A stretch of 64,000 nucleotides of DNA, taken from assembly GCF_023566315.1 (NCBI RefSeq), contig NZ_JAKNSU010000003.1, one strand, 5' to 3'. This DNA is from Edwardiiplasma whartonense (GTDB lineage Bacteria; Bacillota_I; Bacilli_A; Mycoplasmatales; Mycoplasmataceae). The notes below the pieces were generated by a model. It saw nothing but the letters and a program-made list of their open reading frames with translations. It did not search any database and was not told the DNA's origin. A program made the translations under genes and the position numbers. The first letter of the stretch is position 1. Every line of letters starts with the position of its first letter. Positions 1-9,166 of this stretch are shown here, in pieces.

Positions 1-2
1 TA

Positions 3-263
3 ACCCAGGCAGCGGGATTGGCCTACGGAGTAGCGTGATCGACGCAATCACTTGATGCAAAGACTTTAACAGCTTTAGAAAAGAAAATTGGTACAATCTT
101 GAACCACAAAGTTAAATTAGTAAACAAGCTTGACTTAGATTTAATTGGTGGGGTGCAAGTGGTAATTGAAAACCGAATTTTTGATGGATCAATTAAAGGT
201 AAGTTGGATAAGATTCGTTATGAAATAATGGAAAATACAAAGAATTCAGAAGGGGTGGAGTAG
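3..263 (+). CDS. atpH: ATP synthase F1 delta subunit, C-terminal part (5' end outside window)
   Basis: Only the C-terminal 86 residues are in the window. The reading frame ends at TAG 261-263, four bases before atpA. It contains a TGA read as Trp (VAWSTQ) and the family's closing strand and helix (GGVQVVIENRIFDGSIKGKL), which is the conserved end of the OSCP/delta subunit. Delta joins the F1 head to the membrane-bound Fo b subunits as part of the stator. Its position directly before atpA is the standard atp operon order. The identity is secure although the N-terminal helical bundle is missing from the window. Confidence 0.93.
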
Positions 264-267
264 ATTT

Positions 268-1845
268 ATGGCTTTTAATATTAAAGAAATCTCAACAGTG
301 ATTGAGAGCCAGATTAAGCGTTATGGACAAGAAGTTGTTCAAAGCGAAGAAGGAACAATCATCACTGTAGGAGATGGTGTGGCTATGATTTATGGTTTAG
401 ACAATGCCTTAATGGGTGAATTGTTATTGTTTCCTCATGATGTTTATGGAATGGTTTTAAATCTGGAAGAAGGTCTGGTTGGAGCAGTTATTTTAGGTAA
501 TGACACTTTGATTAAAGAGGGTGATAAGGTTCGTCGCACTGCAAAAGTAGTTGAAGCACCAGTCGGAGATGCCCTGTTGGGAAGAGTAGTTAATGCTTTG
601 GGTCAACCAATTGATGGTGGAGGAGAAATTAAAGTTAGCAAACATGCTCCAGTAGAAAAGATTGCCACAGGAGTTATGGCCAGAAAATCTGTTGATCAAC
701 CCCTAGAAACTGGAATTCTTTCTCTTGATGCGATTATTCCGGTTGGTAAAGGTCAACGGGAATTGATTATTGGTGATCGTCAAACTGGGAAAACTGCGAT
801 TGCAATTGATGCCATCTTGAACCAAAAAGGAAAAAAGGTAAAGTGTGTTTATGTTGCGATTGGCCAAAAGGACTCCACAATTGCGCAAATTAGTGAAAAG
901 TTAAGAAAATTTGGAGCAATGGATTATACAGTGATTGTTAATGCAGGTGCTTCTGAAGCCGCACCAATGCAATATCTTGCTCCTTATACAGGGGTCACGA
1001 TGGCTGAAGAATGAATGAGTCAAGGTGAAGATGTCTTAATTGTTTATGATGATTTGTCTAAACATGCAGTTGCTTATCGAGAAATGTCGTTGCTATTGAG
1101 AAGACCACCAGGAAGAGAGGCTTATCCTGGAGACGTGTTCTATTTACATTCTCGTTTATTAGAACGAGCAGCTAGGGTGACAAAGGAATATGGTGGAGGA
1201 TCAATTACAGCTCTACCAGTGATTGAAACCCAAGCAGGTGACATTTCTGCCTATATTCCCACCAATGTGATTTCAATTACTGATGGACAAATTTTCTTAC
1301 AAGCAGATTTATTTAATGCTGGAATTCGTCCTGCTATTGATACAGGATTATCTGTATCGCGGGTAGGGTCTTCAGCGCAAATCAAAGCAGTAAAACAAGT
1401 TTCAGGAACTTTAAAATTAGATTTAGCTCAATACTTTGAATTACAATCTTTTGCTAAGTTTGGTTCTGATCTTGATGATTCGACTAAAGAAATTTTGGAT
1501 AATGGGACGAAGATTATGGAAATGCTGAAACAAAAACAATACCATCCGATTAATCAAATCGATGAAGCGTTTGTTTTATTAGCGATTAAAGAACGTTTAA
1601 TTAAGTGACTACCTCTTGATGAAATGAAAAACTTTAAGGATGCAATTATTGATTTCTTCCACCAGGATGCTGATGCTAAAAAACTTTATACTAAAGTTGC
1701 TAAAGCAAAAGCTTTTGATGATGCTAGTTTAGCAGAGGGTAAAAAATACTTAGGAACAGTGGTTAAAACTTTGACTAATAATCTTGCTAACTACCAAGTT
1801 GGTAATTATGGTAATCAAGCTGATTTTGACCACTTAGGTAAATAA
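268..1845 (+). CDS. atpA: ATP synthase F1 alpha subunit
   Basis: Non-catalytic nucleotide-binding subunit of the F1 head on the cytoplasmic face. The 525 residues match the family length once two in-frame TGA codons (1012-1014 and 1606-1608) are read as Trp; under the standard code the gene would break into three pieces. The N-terminal beta-barrel is followed by the P-loop GDRQTGKT at residues 169-176, the arginine-finger region (GLSVSRVGSSAQ) and the C-terminal helical domain. The start ATG lies 4 bases after atpH and follows an AGGGGTGGAG ribosome-binding site. It is co-transcribed with the flanking atp genes. Confidence 0.98.
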
Positions 1846-1846
1846 G

Positions 1847-2707
1847 ATGCCAAATTTAAGTGGATTAAAAGCAGAAATTATTTCGGTTGGTGAAATTACT
1901 AACATCACTGATGCGATGCAATTGGTAGCTTCAGCCAAGTTGCGGAGAGCAGGAAAAAAAATTACTGAAACCCAACAATATGTTTCAGAAGTTTATAGTG
2001 TCTTTAATGAAATTATTCAACAAACTGATGATTCGCCTTTTTTAAAACCAGATGAAACTACCTTTAAAAAAACTCTCTGAGTAGTCGTTAATTCTAATCT
2101 TGGGTTATGTGGTGGTTATAACACTAATATTAACAAAGAAGTCATGCACCAAATTAAACCAGATGATGAAATCTATGCTTTGGGTTCTAAAGCAGTTGCA
2201 TTTTATAGTGCAAGAAAGATTAAAATTATTAAAAGCAGAGTTGATATTGATGTGAATTTTTCTAGCTCAATTGCTGGTGAAATTGGACAAGAATTAATGG
2301 GGTATTACACTTCCCACCAGTTTGATGAAATCAAACTTGCTTATACAAAGTTTATTAATAACGTGACTTTTACTCCCACCACCTTACGATTGTTTCCAAT
2401 TGTTAAAAATAAAGTCGTTGATAAAGCGATTAATGCTACGAATTTACAAGTAGAGTTTGAACCAGATGCCCAAACAATTTTAGAAAAAACTATTAACCTT
2501 TATCTCAACACAGTATTGTACGGAACGATTGCTGAATCACAGGTTTCTGAACAAGCTTCTCGAAGAACAGCTATGGATGCTGCGACAAAAAACGGTAAAG
2601 AAATGGTTGAAAAACTTAACATTAAATATAACCGTGAACGACAAGCAGCAATTACCCAAGAAATTTCTGAAATTGTGGGTGGAGCAAACGCTTTAGCAGA
2701 AAATTAA
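1847..2707 (+). CDS. atpG: ATP synthase F1 gamma subunit
   Basis: Central rotor shaft of F1, 286 residues, close to the usual length. It begins one base after the atpA stop, which suggests translational coupling. The N-terminal helix (DAMQLVASAKLRRAG) and the C-terminal helix (SRRTAMDAATKNGKEM) form the coiled coil that turns inside the alpha/beta ring; both are well conserved. One TGA at 2078-2080 is read as Trp before the strand VVVNSNLGLCGGYN. The gene belongs to the atp operon. Confidence 0.97.
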
Positions 2708-2724
2708 AGGAGGTCAAAAGAAGA

Positions 2725-4170
2725 ATGGCTACAAAAGTAAAACAAAAAACTACTCTTAAAACTGATGAAAAGGTTATGGGAAAAATTATTCAAATTTTAG
2801 GTCCTGTAGTGGATGTAAAGTTTGACGAAGACAATATGCCAAACTTATTGGATGCTTTACAAGTTAAGAACCAAGATCAGGTTTTGACTTTGGAAGTAGA
2901 ACAACACGTGGGTGATGATGTTGCTCGCACTATTGCGATGGGTTCAACTGATGGTCTAATGCGGGGACAAATGGTGATTAACACCAAAAGCCCAATTACA
3001 GTTCCAGTGGGTGAACAAACTTTAGGAAGAATGTTTAATGTGTTGGGAGAAGCAATTGATGAAAAACCTCAACCTGATGGAGAACGAAACCCAATTCATC
3101 GTGCCGCACCTTCTTATGATGAGCTTGTTACTAGTGCAGAAATCCTTGAAACTGGGATTAAAGTTATTGATTTAATGGTTCCTTTTGCTCGAGGAGGGAA
3201 GGTTGGATTATTTGGAGGAGCAGGAGTTGGAAAGACTGTGCTAATTCAAGAATTAATCAACAACATTGCCAATGCTCATAGTGGGGTGTCAGTTTTTGCA
3301 GGAGTTGGGGAACGAACTCGTGAAGGAAACGATCTTTACTTTGAAATGGTTGAAGCAGGAGTTATTGATAAGACTTCGTTGGTGTTTGGTCAAATGAATG
3401 AACCACCAGGAGCAAGAATGCGAGTGGCGTTAACTGGATTAACAATTGCAGAATATTTCCGTGATCAAAAAAATATGGATGTGCTTTTATTCATTGACAA
3501 CATTTTTAGATTTACCCAAGCAGGATCAGAAGTTTCAGCACTTTTAGGAAGAATGCCATCAGCTGTTGGGTATCAACCAACTCTTTCTACAGAAATGGGG
3601 GCCTTGCAAGAACGAATTACTTCGACAAGTAAAGGTTCAATTACTTCTGTTCAAGCGGTTTATGTTCCTGCTGATGACTTAACTGACCCTGCTCCAGCAA
3701 CAACTTTTACCCACCTTGATGCTCGAATTGTCTTAGACCGTTCGATTGCTTCATTAGGAATTTATCCAGCAATTGACCCGCTAGAATCTTCTTCAAGAAT
3801 GTTAGATCCTGATGTGGTTGGTGAAGAACACTACCAAACTGCTCTGGATGTACAAATTACGTTACAAAAATATAAAGAATTACAATCAATTATTAATATC
3901 TTGGGATTAGATGAATTATCAGAAGAAGATAAACTGGTAGTCTCTCGTGCCAGAAAGATTCGAAACTTCCTTTCTCAATCTTTCTTTGTGGGGGAAAAGT
4001 TCACCGGAAGACCAGGAAAATATGTCAAAGCCAGTGATACGGTACGTTCATTTAGAGAAATTCTTGATGGTAAGGTTGATGAAATTCCTGAAGCTTTATT
4101 TATGTATGCTGGGGACATTGAGGATGTAAAACAAGCCCATACTAACCAAGCAAAAAAGGTTCAACAATAG
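2725..4170 (+). CDS. atpD: ATP synthase F1 beta subunit (catalytic)
   Basis: Catalytic subunit of F1, 481 residues. The P-loop GGAGVGKT is at residues 164-171, the catalytic glutamate lies in GERTREGND near residue 196, and the conserved FIDNIFRFTQAGSEVS and DELSEED motifs are present. A charged N-terminal extension of about 18 residues precedes the beta-barrel. A very strong ribosome-binding site (AAAGGAGGTC, 2707-2716) sits before the ATG, consistent with high expression. This gene has no TGA Trp codon, which is why it reads through even under the standard code. Confidence 0.99.
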   Translation: MATKVKQKTTLKTDEKVMGKIIQILGPVVDVKFDEDNMPNLLDALQVKNQDQVLTLEVEQHVGDDVARTIAMGSTDGLMRGQMVINTKSPITVPVGEQTLGRMFNVLGEAIDEKPQPDGERNPIHRAAPSYDELVTSAEILETGIKVIDLMVPFARGGKVGLFGGAGVGKTVLIQELINNIANAHSGVSVFAGVGERTREGNDLYFEMVEAGVIDKTSLVFGQMNEPPGARMRVALTGLTIAEYFRDQKNMDVLLFIDNIFRFTQAGSEVSALLGRMPSAVGYQPTLSTEMGALQERITSTSKGSITSVQAVYVPADDLTDPAPATTFTHLDARIVLDRSIASLGIYPAIDPLESSSRMLDPDVVGEEHYQTALDVQITLQKYKELQSIINILGLDELSEEDKLVVSRARKIRNFLSQSFFVGEKFTGRPGKYVKASDTVRSFREILDGKVDEIPEALFMYAGDIEDVKQAHTNQAKKVQQ

Positions 4171-4179
4171 GGTTTAGTG

Positions 4180-4479
4180 ATGGGAATTAAACTTAGAGTT
4201 GTTACTCCTGATGGAATTTTTATCAATGATAAAGAAGTTGATATTGTTAATGTTCAAACAATTGATGGTGACATGGGGATTATGAAAAATATGACTCCAA
4301 TTGTTTCTGCTTTAAAAATCGGGACAATGAGTTTCCGCATTAATAATAGCGTGACTTATGTTCACCTACACCGTGGGATTTTAAAAGTTAGCCCTCAGGA
4401 GTGCAGAATCATTACTGAAAGACTTTATTTGGTGAATCAAAGTGGTCAGAAAATTGATACACCAAATAAACTTAATTAA
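4180..4479 (+). CDS. atpC: ATP synthase F1 epsilon subunit, short form
   Basis: Last gene of the atp operon, 99 residues. The sequence is the N-terminal beta-sandwich of epsilon (VVTPDGIFINDKEVDIVNVQ then IDGDMGIMKNMTPIVSAL), which contacts gamma and the c-ring. Typical bacterial epsilon has 130-140 residues with a C-terminal helical hairpin that inhibits ATP hydrolysis; here the protein stops right after the sandwich. A GTG at 4177 directly before the ATG is an alternative start. A terminator follows within 10 bases. Confidence 0.93.
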   Translation: MGIKLRVVTPDGIFINDKEVDIVNVQTIDGDMGIMKNMTPIVSALKIGTMSFRINNSVTYVHLHRGILKVSPQECRIITERLYLVNQSGQKIDTPNKLN

Positions 4480-4484
4480 ATCTA

Positions 4485-4511
4485 AAAAAACGCTTACTTT
4501 GAGCGTTTTTT
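4485..4511. terminator. Shared terminator between atpC and the 5'-3' exonuclease gene
   Basis: A perfect 10-bp stem (AAAAAACGCT / AGCGTTTTTT) with a 7-base loop, ending in T on one strand and A on the other, so it can work in both directions. The minus-strand exonuclease gene stops inside it (TAA at 4510-4512), so the two convergent operons share it. Confidence 0.85.
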
Positions 4512-5553
4512 AATGTTTATTTGGTGTTTTAATTTCATAATCACTCATTTTAAAAACAAATTCATCAGCTGGAGAGTTACAACTTAAGGGCATTGTTTTG
4601 CTATTGTTAAATTTAACTCCTTTTGGTTTTTTGCTTTTCTTGGGAATAGCTTTTAAACTTTGATCAAGTCTTTCTTCAGCATAAGGAAGGTAAGCTCACA
4701 TCTTATTTTTCTTCAAAAAGTTAATATAACCACGTCAATTAACTCTCAAAGGACGAAAATCGATACGTCCTAAATCTAAATTTTTACCAATGGTGGTAAT
4801 TTTTTTGTTCATTAAAATTTGTTCTTGAGCATTTTTAATTTTGAAATGAACATTTTTGGGCAAGTCATTAACATGAGCAACGATGTTTTCTGCGGTGTCA
4901 TATTCTGCTAATAGTCGGAGTGCAGTTTGATAATTAAGGTATCTTACTCCTTTAATGTTGTCAGAACTATCACCCATCAATGCTTTAATATCAGCAACTT
5001 GTGATGGTGAACAACCCATTTTATCTTCGACAACGTTTTCATCAATAAAACTGCTTGGCGTATTTCTGGTTGATTTCACAACAACTTTAACGTTAGGATT
5101 AATTAATTGGTAGCAATCCTTATCGTTAGAAAGAATGTGGACATTATATCCTTTCTTGACTGCGATTCGGGCAATAGTTCCCATTACATCATCACCTTCA
5201 AAGTTTTCTTTTTCATATCAAGGAATATGAGCTTGAGAGAGAAAAGTGCGAATAATTTGCATTTGAGGAATTAAATCAGCAGGAGTTTCTTTTCGGTTTG
5301 CTTTATATAAAGGGTAAAGATCACGTCTTCAACACCCTTGACCGACATCAAAGGTCACAATCACGGTGTGATAAATGTTAAGATCAATGATTTCGTTAAT
5401 CTTCGAGATGAAAGTGTAAATGGCGTTAATTTTTACCCCATCCCGGTTAGTAGCAACCTTTTTTCGTTTCAAAGAACCATAATAACCCTTATGAAGAAGG
5501 TGATAACCATCAATGAGTAGAATGGTTTGCTTGTTTTTTGTTTTGTCATCCAT
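4510..5553 (-). CDS. 5'-3' exonuclease (PolA N-terminal-domain type)
   Basis: Stand-alone 5'-3' exonuclease/flap nuclease of 347 residues, the form found in many mollicutes; it removes RNA primers and flaps during replication and repair. Visible motifs are ILLIDGYHLLHKGYYGS at the N-terminus, EGDDVMGTIA, SNDKDCYQLI and ALMGDSSDNIKGV, which carry the metal-binding acidic residues and the helix-hairpin-helix. Four TGA codons are read as Trp, among them the one at 4735-4737 that opens a 75-residue lysine-rich C-terminal tail (RGYINFLKKNKMWAYL...). The gene runs opposite to its neighbours and ends in the shared terminator. Confidence 0.92.
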
Positions 5554-5706
5554 ATTTTACCTAATTTCTGTTTTTTCTTTTTTAATACCTTGACTGGAAG
5601 TTGATCGGAGTTTAGACCATGAAGAGTAATCTCATAACTAATTTTGTGATAGAAAACTTTATTCACAATTTTAATGTCATTTTGTGAGTAAAATCAGTCA
5701 AATAGC

Positions 5707-6110
5707 TTAATAAAACTGATAGTTAAATTCCAATAAGTAGTGATAAATAGCTACTGTGTGTTGCGCAATAGTCCTAGCATTTTGACGATAAGCTCGAACT
5801 AAACACCCACTTCTAAACTTAATTCTTCCATAATAACAGACGATTAGAATACAAAGGTTAATTAAATCAAAACTGTTCAACCATCAAAAAGATTGCTCAA
5901 CTAGCAGTCTTTTCGACTAATCATCCCACTAAACTGCTTTGCTTGTGAGTTTATAAATATAACAATTGTTGGTCGTTCTAATATCTTGATAGGTGTTCAA
6001 AAAATCAGTAACTTCATTTTTTGTAGTTTTCTTTTGGATATAGACTTTAAAAAATGATTTTTTATAGTAAGAGTGGTGTGATACTCGTGTTGATTAACAA
6101 GAACATTCAT
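5707..6110 (-). pseudogene. Decayed unidentified protein gene
   Basis: The stretch 5554-6246 has no intact gene, but its minus strand shows a broken coding region. It begins at ATG 6110 (MNVLVNQHEYHTTLTIKNHF) after a possible TATAAT (6127-6132 complement). After about 43 residues the frame ends; a neighbouring frame continues with protein-like sequence (TYQDIRTTNNCYIYKLTSKA) that is interrupted by TAG codons. It then reads openly again from about 5920 down to TAA 5707-5709 (RLLVEQSFWWLNSFDLINL, then LVRAYRQNARTIAQHT). The Trp/Phe/Tyr-rich composition and low stop density in the second half support former coding. The family is not recognised; the boundaries are approximate. Confidence 0.5.
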
Positions 6111-6246
6111 GCATTCTTACCCTTTAATTATAACAATCTTTTGCCTAGGACTTATTTTTTAAATAAACTATTTATTTTATAATTATATAAATGTGGCCTA
6201 ATGATTGCTACTATTATCTATAAGTAAGGAAGTAGAAGAGGTAAAA

Positions 6247-9078
6247 ATGGCTAGTGATAAACAATTAGTGCGGAAGTATGGAAGGATTGCTGACCAAATT
6301 ATTGCTTTAGAACCCAAAATGCGGGCTTTAAAAGATGAAGACTTCCCAAAGAAAACCAAAGAGTTTAAAGAATACCTATCTCAGTCTAATCGTGATGTTG
6401 ATACTTTATTAATTGAAGCTTATGCCTTAGCTCGAGAAGCGGCGCGGAGAATTTTGGGATTAAATGCTTTTAAGGTGCAGTTAATTGGGGCGATTGTTTT
6501 AAATAGTGGTGATATTGCCCAAATGCGTACTGGGGAAGGAAAAACTTTGACTGGACTATTTCCTACCTACTTAAATGCTTTAACTGGTAAAGGTGTTCAT
6601 ATTGTTACTGTTAATGAATACTTGTCACAACGGGATTCAGAAATTAATGGTCAGGTGTTTGATTTTTTAGGGGTTAGTTATGGTTTGAATTCTGCTAATG
6701 CTTCGAAATCTGAAAAGCGCGAAGCTTATGCTCAAGACATTACTTATACAACAAACTCAGAAATTGGGTTTGATTATCTCCGTGACAATATGGTTAGCAA
6801 CTTTGATCAAAAAGTTCAAAGAGGTTTGAATTTTGCCATTATTGATGAGGCAGATTCAATTTTAATTGACGAATCAAGAACACCGTTGATTATTTCTGGA
6901 GGGTCAACAATTGTTGCTAACATGTACCAGGCTGCTTATCAGTTTGCTAAAACCTTAAAAACAGGTAGTGAGAATGATGTGGAAGTTGATTTGGAAACTA
7001 AACAAGTTTATTTAACTGAAAAAGGGATGCAAAAAGCTAAGGATTATTTCAGTGTTAATGATTTGTTTAGTATTGAAAATACCGAATTATTCCACTTGAT
7101 TTTAAATGCTTTGAAAGCTGAATTTACTTTCAAAGAAGGAGTAGAGTATACAGTTCAAAACGGAGAAATTCTTTTGATTGACCAGTTTACTGGTCGAATT
7201 ATGCACGGAAGATCTTATTCTGATGGACTTCAACAAGCGCTACAAGCAAAAGAAAATGTTGAAATTGAAGAAGAAACAGCAACTTTGGCAACCATTACTT
7301 ATCAAAACTTCTATCGTTTATATGCGAAGTTATCAGGGATGACAGGAACTGCTAAAACTGAAGAAGAAGAGTTTATTAAGATTTATAATACCCGCGTAAT
7401 TGTGATTCCTACTAATAAACCAATTGTACGAAAAGATGCTGAGGACTATACGTTTGGAACTAAGCATGCCAGTTTGAAACACTTAGTCCAAGAAGTGAAA
7501 GAATTTCATGCCAAAGGAAATCCGATTTTAATCGGAACTACAAGTGTGGAATCTTCAGAACAAATTTCGCGTTATTTAACCAAAGCGGGATTGAAGTATG
7601 AAATGATTAATGCCAAGAATCATGGACGAGAAGCTGACATTATTGCTCGTGCTGGACAAAAGGGAGCAATTACCTTAGCTACTAACATGGCAGGAAGAGG
7701 AACTGATATTAAACTTGGAGAAGGAGTTGCTGAGTTAGGTGGTTTAGTTGTTTTTGGCGTCGAACATAATGAAGCACGTAGAATTGATGACCAGTTAAGA
7801 GGAAGAAGTGGTCGTCAAGGTGATCCTGGTTTTTCTCGGTTTTATATTTCAATGGAAGACGAACTGATGATTCGGTTTACTTCGCCTAAAATTCGGAAGA
7901 ATTTCTTACGGTTGGGTGATGATTATATTAAGAGTCGAATCTTTAACCGTGCGGTAAATAATGCGCAAAAAAAACTGGAGGGGATGAACTTTGACCAGCG
8001 AAAAAACGTCCTTGATTATGACAATATTGTTGCTCAACAACGTGAAACGATGTACTCTCAACGTGATGACATTCTCACCACTCCTGATATTGAATTAGTG
8101 ATTCGAAGAATGTTTTATACCACTGCTTATGAATTGGTCTTGAAGTATTCTAGAATTGTTCAAGGGGAACGAACTCTTGAGGTTAATAATTTACTTTCAA
8201 GCATTGATGGAAAGTTAATTCCTAAGGGAGAATTTAAAGCTCAAGACTTTGAGGGCTTAGAAAATAATCAAATTGCTGAATTAATTACTAAAGCAATGAT
8301 GAAGTTTTATCATGGTAAAACTGAAGGAATTGGTTCTGAGGTGGTGCAAAAAATGGCTCGAGGAATTATTCTTGAAGCTTTTGATCGCCATTGGACTACG
8401 CACCTTAACGTGGTTTCGAAGTTAAAATCAGGAATTTATCTCCAACAATATGCTCAAAATAACCCTTTAAGTGAATATGTTGAACAAGCAACCAGACTTT
8501 ATAACAAAATGAAAGTGGAAATTGCTGAAGATGTTAGTGACAAGTTGAGTAAAGTAATTTTACGAGACGTCGAAACCACAAACCAACCTCAACAAATTGA
8601 AATTACTGATAAGGACATTGATGCAATTTTTGCTGAAACTGGAATTACTAGAGAAGATTTAAATCCTGAGATTTTGCGCGAAAAGTTTGCCCAATTAAAA
8701 GCAAAAGTTGATGCTCAAGACGAAACAAAATTAAAACGTTTAAAGGTTCAAGAAGATATTTTGCAAGGATTAGTGATTGAATTAGCTAAACGGGGAATGC
8801 CTGTGGTTAATAATGAAATTAACTTAAACCAAAGTGATGTTAATCAAATGATTAAAACCTTTGGGTTTGAAAATCAAGAGTTTACTCGTGAACAAGTAGA
8901 AGCAAAATTTAAAGAACTTGCTGAGGGTAAGACTGTTAATGAACTCTTTTCTTTGAATGTTGCTTTACAGGTGTTAGGCTCAATTGCTGATGAAATGAAA
9001 AAAATCAATGATAATAATAACCAAGATGACCCTAAACCAGGAGAAAAAGTTGGTGAAAAACGCTCAAAAATAGGTTAG
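6247..9078 (+). CDS. secA: Preprotein translocase ATPase SecA
   Basis: Motor ATPase that drives secretory and lipoprotein precursors through SecYEG. It has 943 residues, with the P-loop MRTGEGKT near residues 93-100, IDEAD, the pre-protein cross-linking region, and the second helicase domain motif TNMAGRGTDIKLGEGV with LRGRSGRQGDPG. The ATG at 6247 is chosen over an upstream in-frame TTG (6205) because it follows GAAGAGG and matches the family start. The C-terminus is a charged helical tail ending in EKRSKIG, without the usual cysteine-rich zinc motif that binds SecB. A TATAAT at 6178-6183 is a likely -10 element. Confidence 0.98.
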   Translation: MASDKQLVRKYGRIADQIIALEPKMRALKDEDFPKKTKEFKEYLSQSNRDVDTLLIEAYALAREAARRILGLNAFKVQLIGAIVLNSGDIAQMRTGEGKTLTGLFPTYLNALTGKGVHIVTVNEYLSQRDSEINGQVFDFLGVSYGLNSANASKSEKREAYAQDITYTTNSEIGFDYLRDNMVSNFDQKVQRGLNFAIIDEADSILIDESRTPLIISGGSTIVANMYQAAYQFAKTLKTGSENDVEVDLETKQVYLTEKGMQKAKDYFSVNDLFSIENTELFHLILNALKAEFTFKEGVEYTVQNGEILLIDQFTGRIMHGRSYSDGLQQALQAKENVEIEEETATLATITYQNFYRLYAKLSGMTGTAKTEEEEFIKIYNTRVIVIPTNKPIVRKDAEDYTFGTKHASLKHLVQEVKEFHAKGNPILIGTTSVESSEQISRYLTKAGLKYEMINAKNHGREADIIARAGQKGAITLATNMAGRGTDIKLGEGVAELGGLVVFGVEHNEARRIDDQLRGRSGRQGDPGFSRFYISMEDELMIRFTSPKIRKNFLRLGDDYIKSRIFNRAVNNAQKKLEGMNFDQRKNVLDYDNIVAQQRETMYSQRDDILTTPDIELVIRRMFYTTAYELVLKYSRIVQGERTLEVNNLLSSIDGKLIPKGEFKAQDFEGLENNQIAELITKAMMKFYHGKTEGIGSEVVQKMARGIILEAFDRHWTTHLNVVSKLKSGIYLQQYAQNNPLSEYVEQATRLYNKMKVEIAEDVSDKLSKVILRDVETTNQPQQIEITDKDIDAIFAETGITREDLNPEILREKFAQLKAKVDAQDETKLKRLKVQEDILQGLVIELAKRGMPVVNNEINLNQSDVNQMIKTFGFENQEFTREQVEAKFKELAEGKTVNELFSLNVALQVLGSIADEMKKINDNNNQDDPKPGEKVGEKRSKIG

Positions 9079-9090
9079 TTAAAAAGGGTG

Positions 9091-9140
9091 TATAATTATA
9101 GATATATTAAAGGAGTTAACCTAAGTTTGCTCCTTTTTTG
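9091..9140 (+). promoter_or_regulatory. Promoter -10 followed at once by a hairpin with T-run, upstream of uvrB
   Basis: TATAAT at 9091-9096 is followed within 15 bases by a 7-bp stem (AAAGGAG 9109-9115 / CTCCTTT 9130-9136) and a T-run. A transcript from this -10 would immediately meet an intrinsic terminator. The hairpin could simply end secA transcription, with the TATAAT fortuitous, or the pair could be an attenuator before uvrB. The hairpin is clear; the regulatory reading is inference. Confidence 0.55.
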
Positions 9141-9166
9141 TCTTTGTTGATAAGAGAGGGAAGAAA

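Noticed and set aside
493..888. Open frames on the minus strand inside atpA, and similar ones inside uvrA, rnr, ligA and others
   Set aside because: They oppose well-conserved coding sequence, have no ribosome-binding sites and show no family motifs.
1012..1846. atpA, uvrB, uvrA, ligA, pcrA and many others look frameshifted or split when TGA is a stop
   Set aside because: The TGA codons sit at positions where the families have Trp or tolerate it, and the frames continue without shift, so this is genetic code 4, not decay.
5469..5666. Minus-strand 65-codon frame overlapping the exonuclease start
   Set aside because: It overlaps the conserved N-terminus of the exonuclease in another frame and shows no motif; it may be noise beside the decayed gene.
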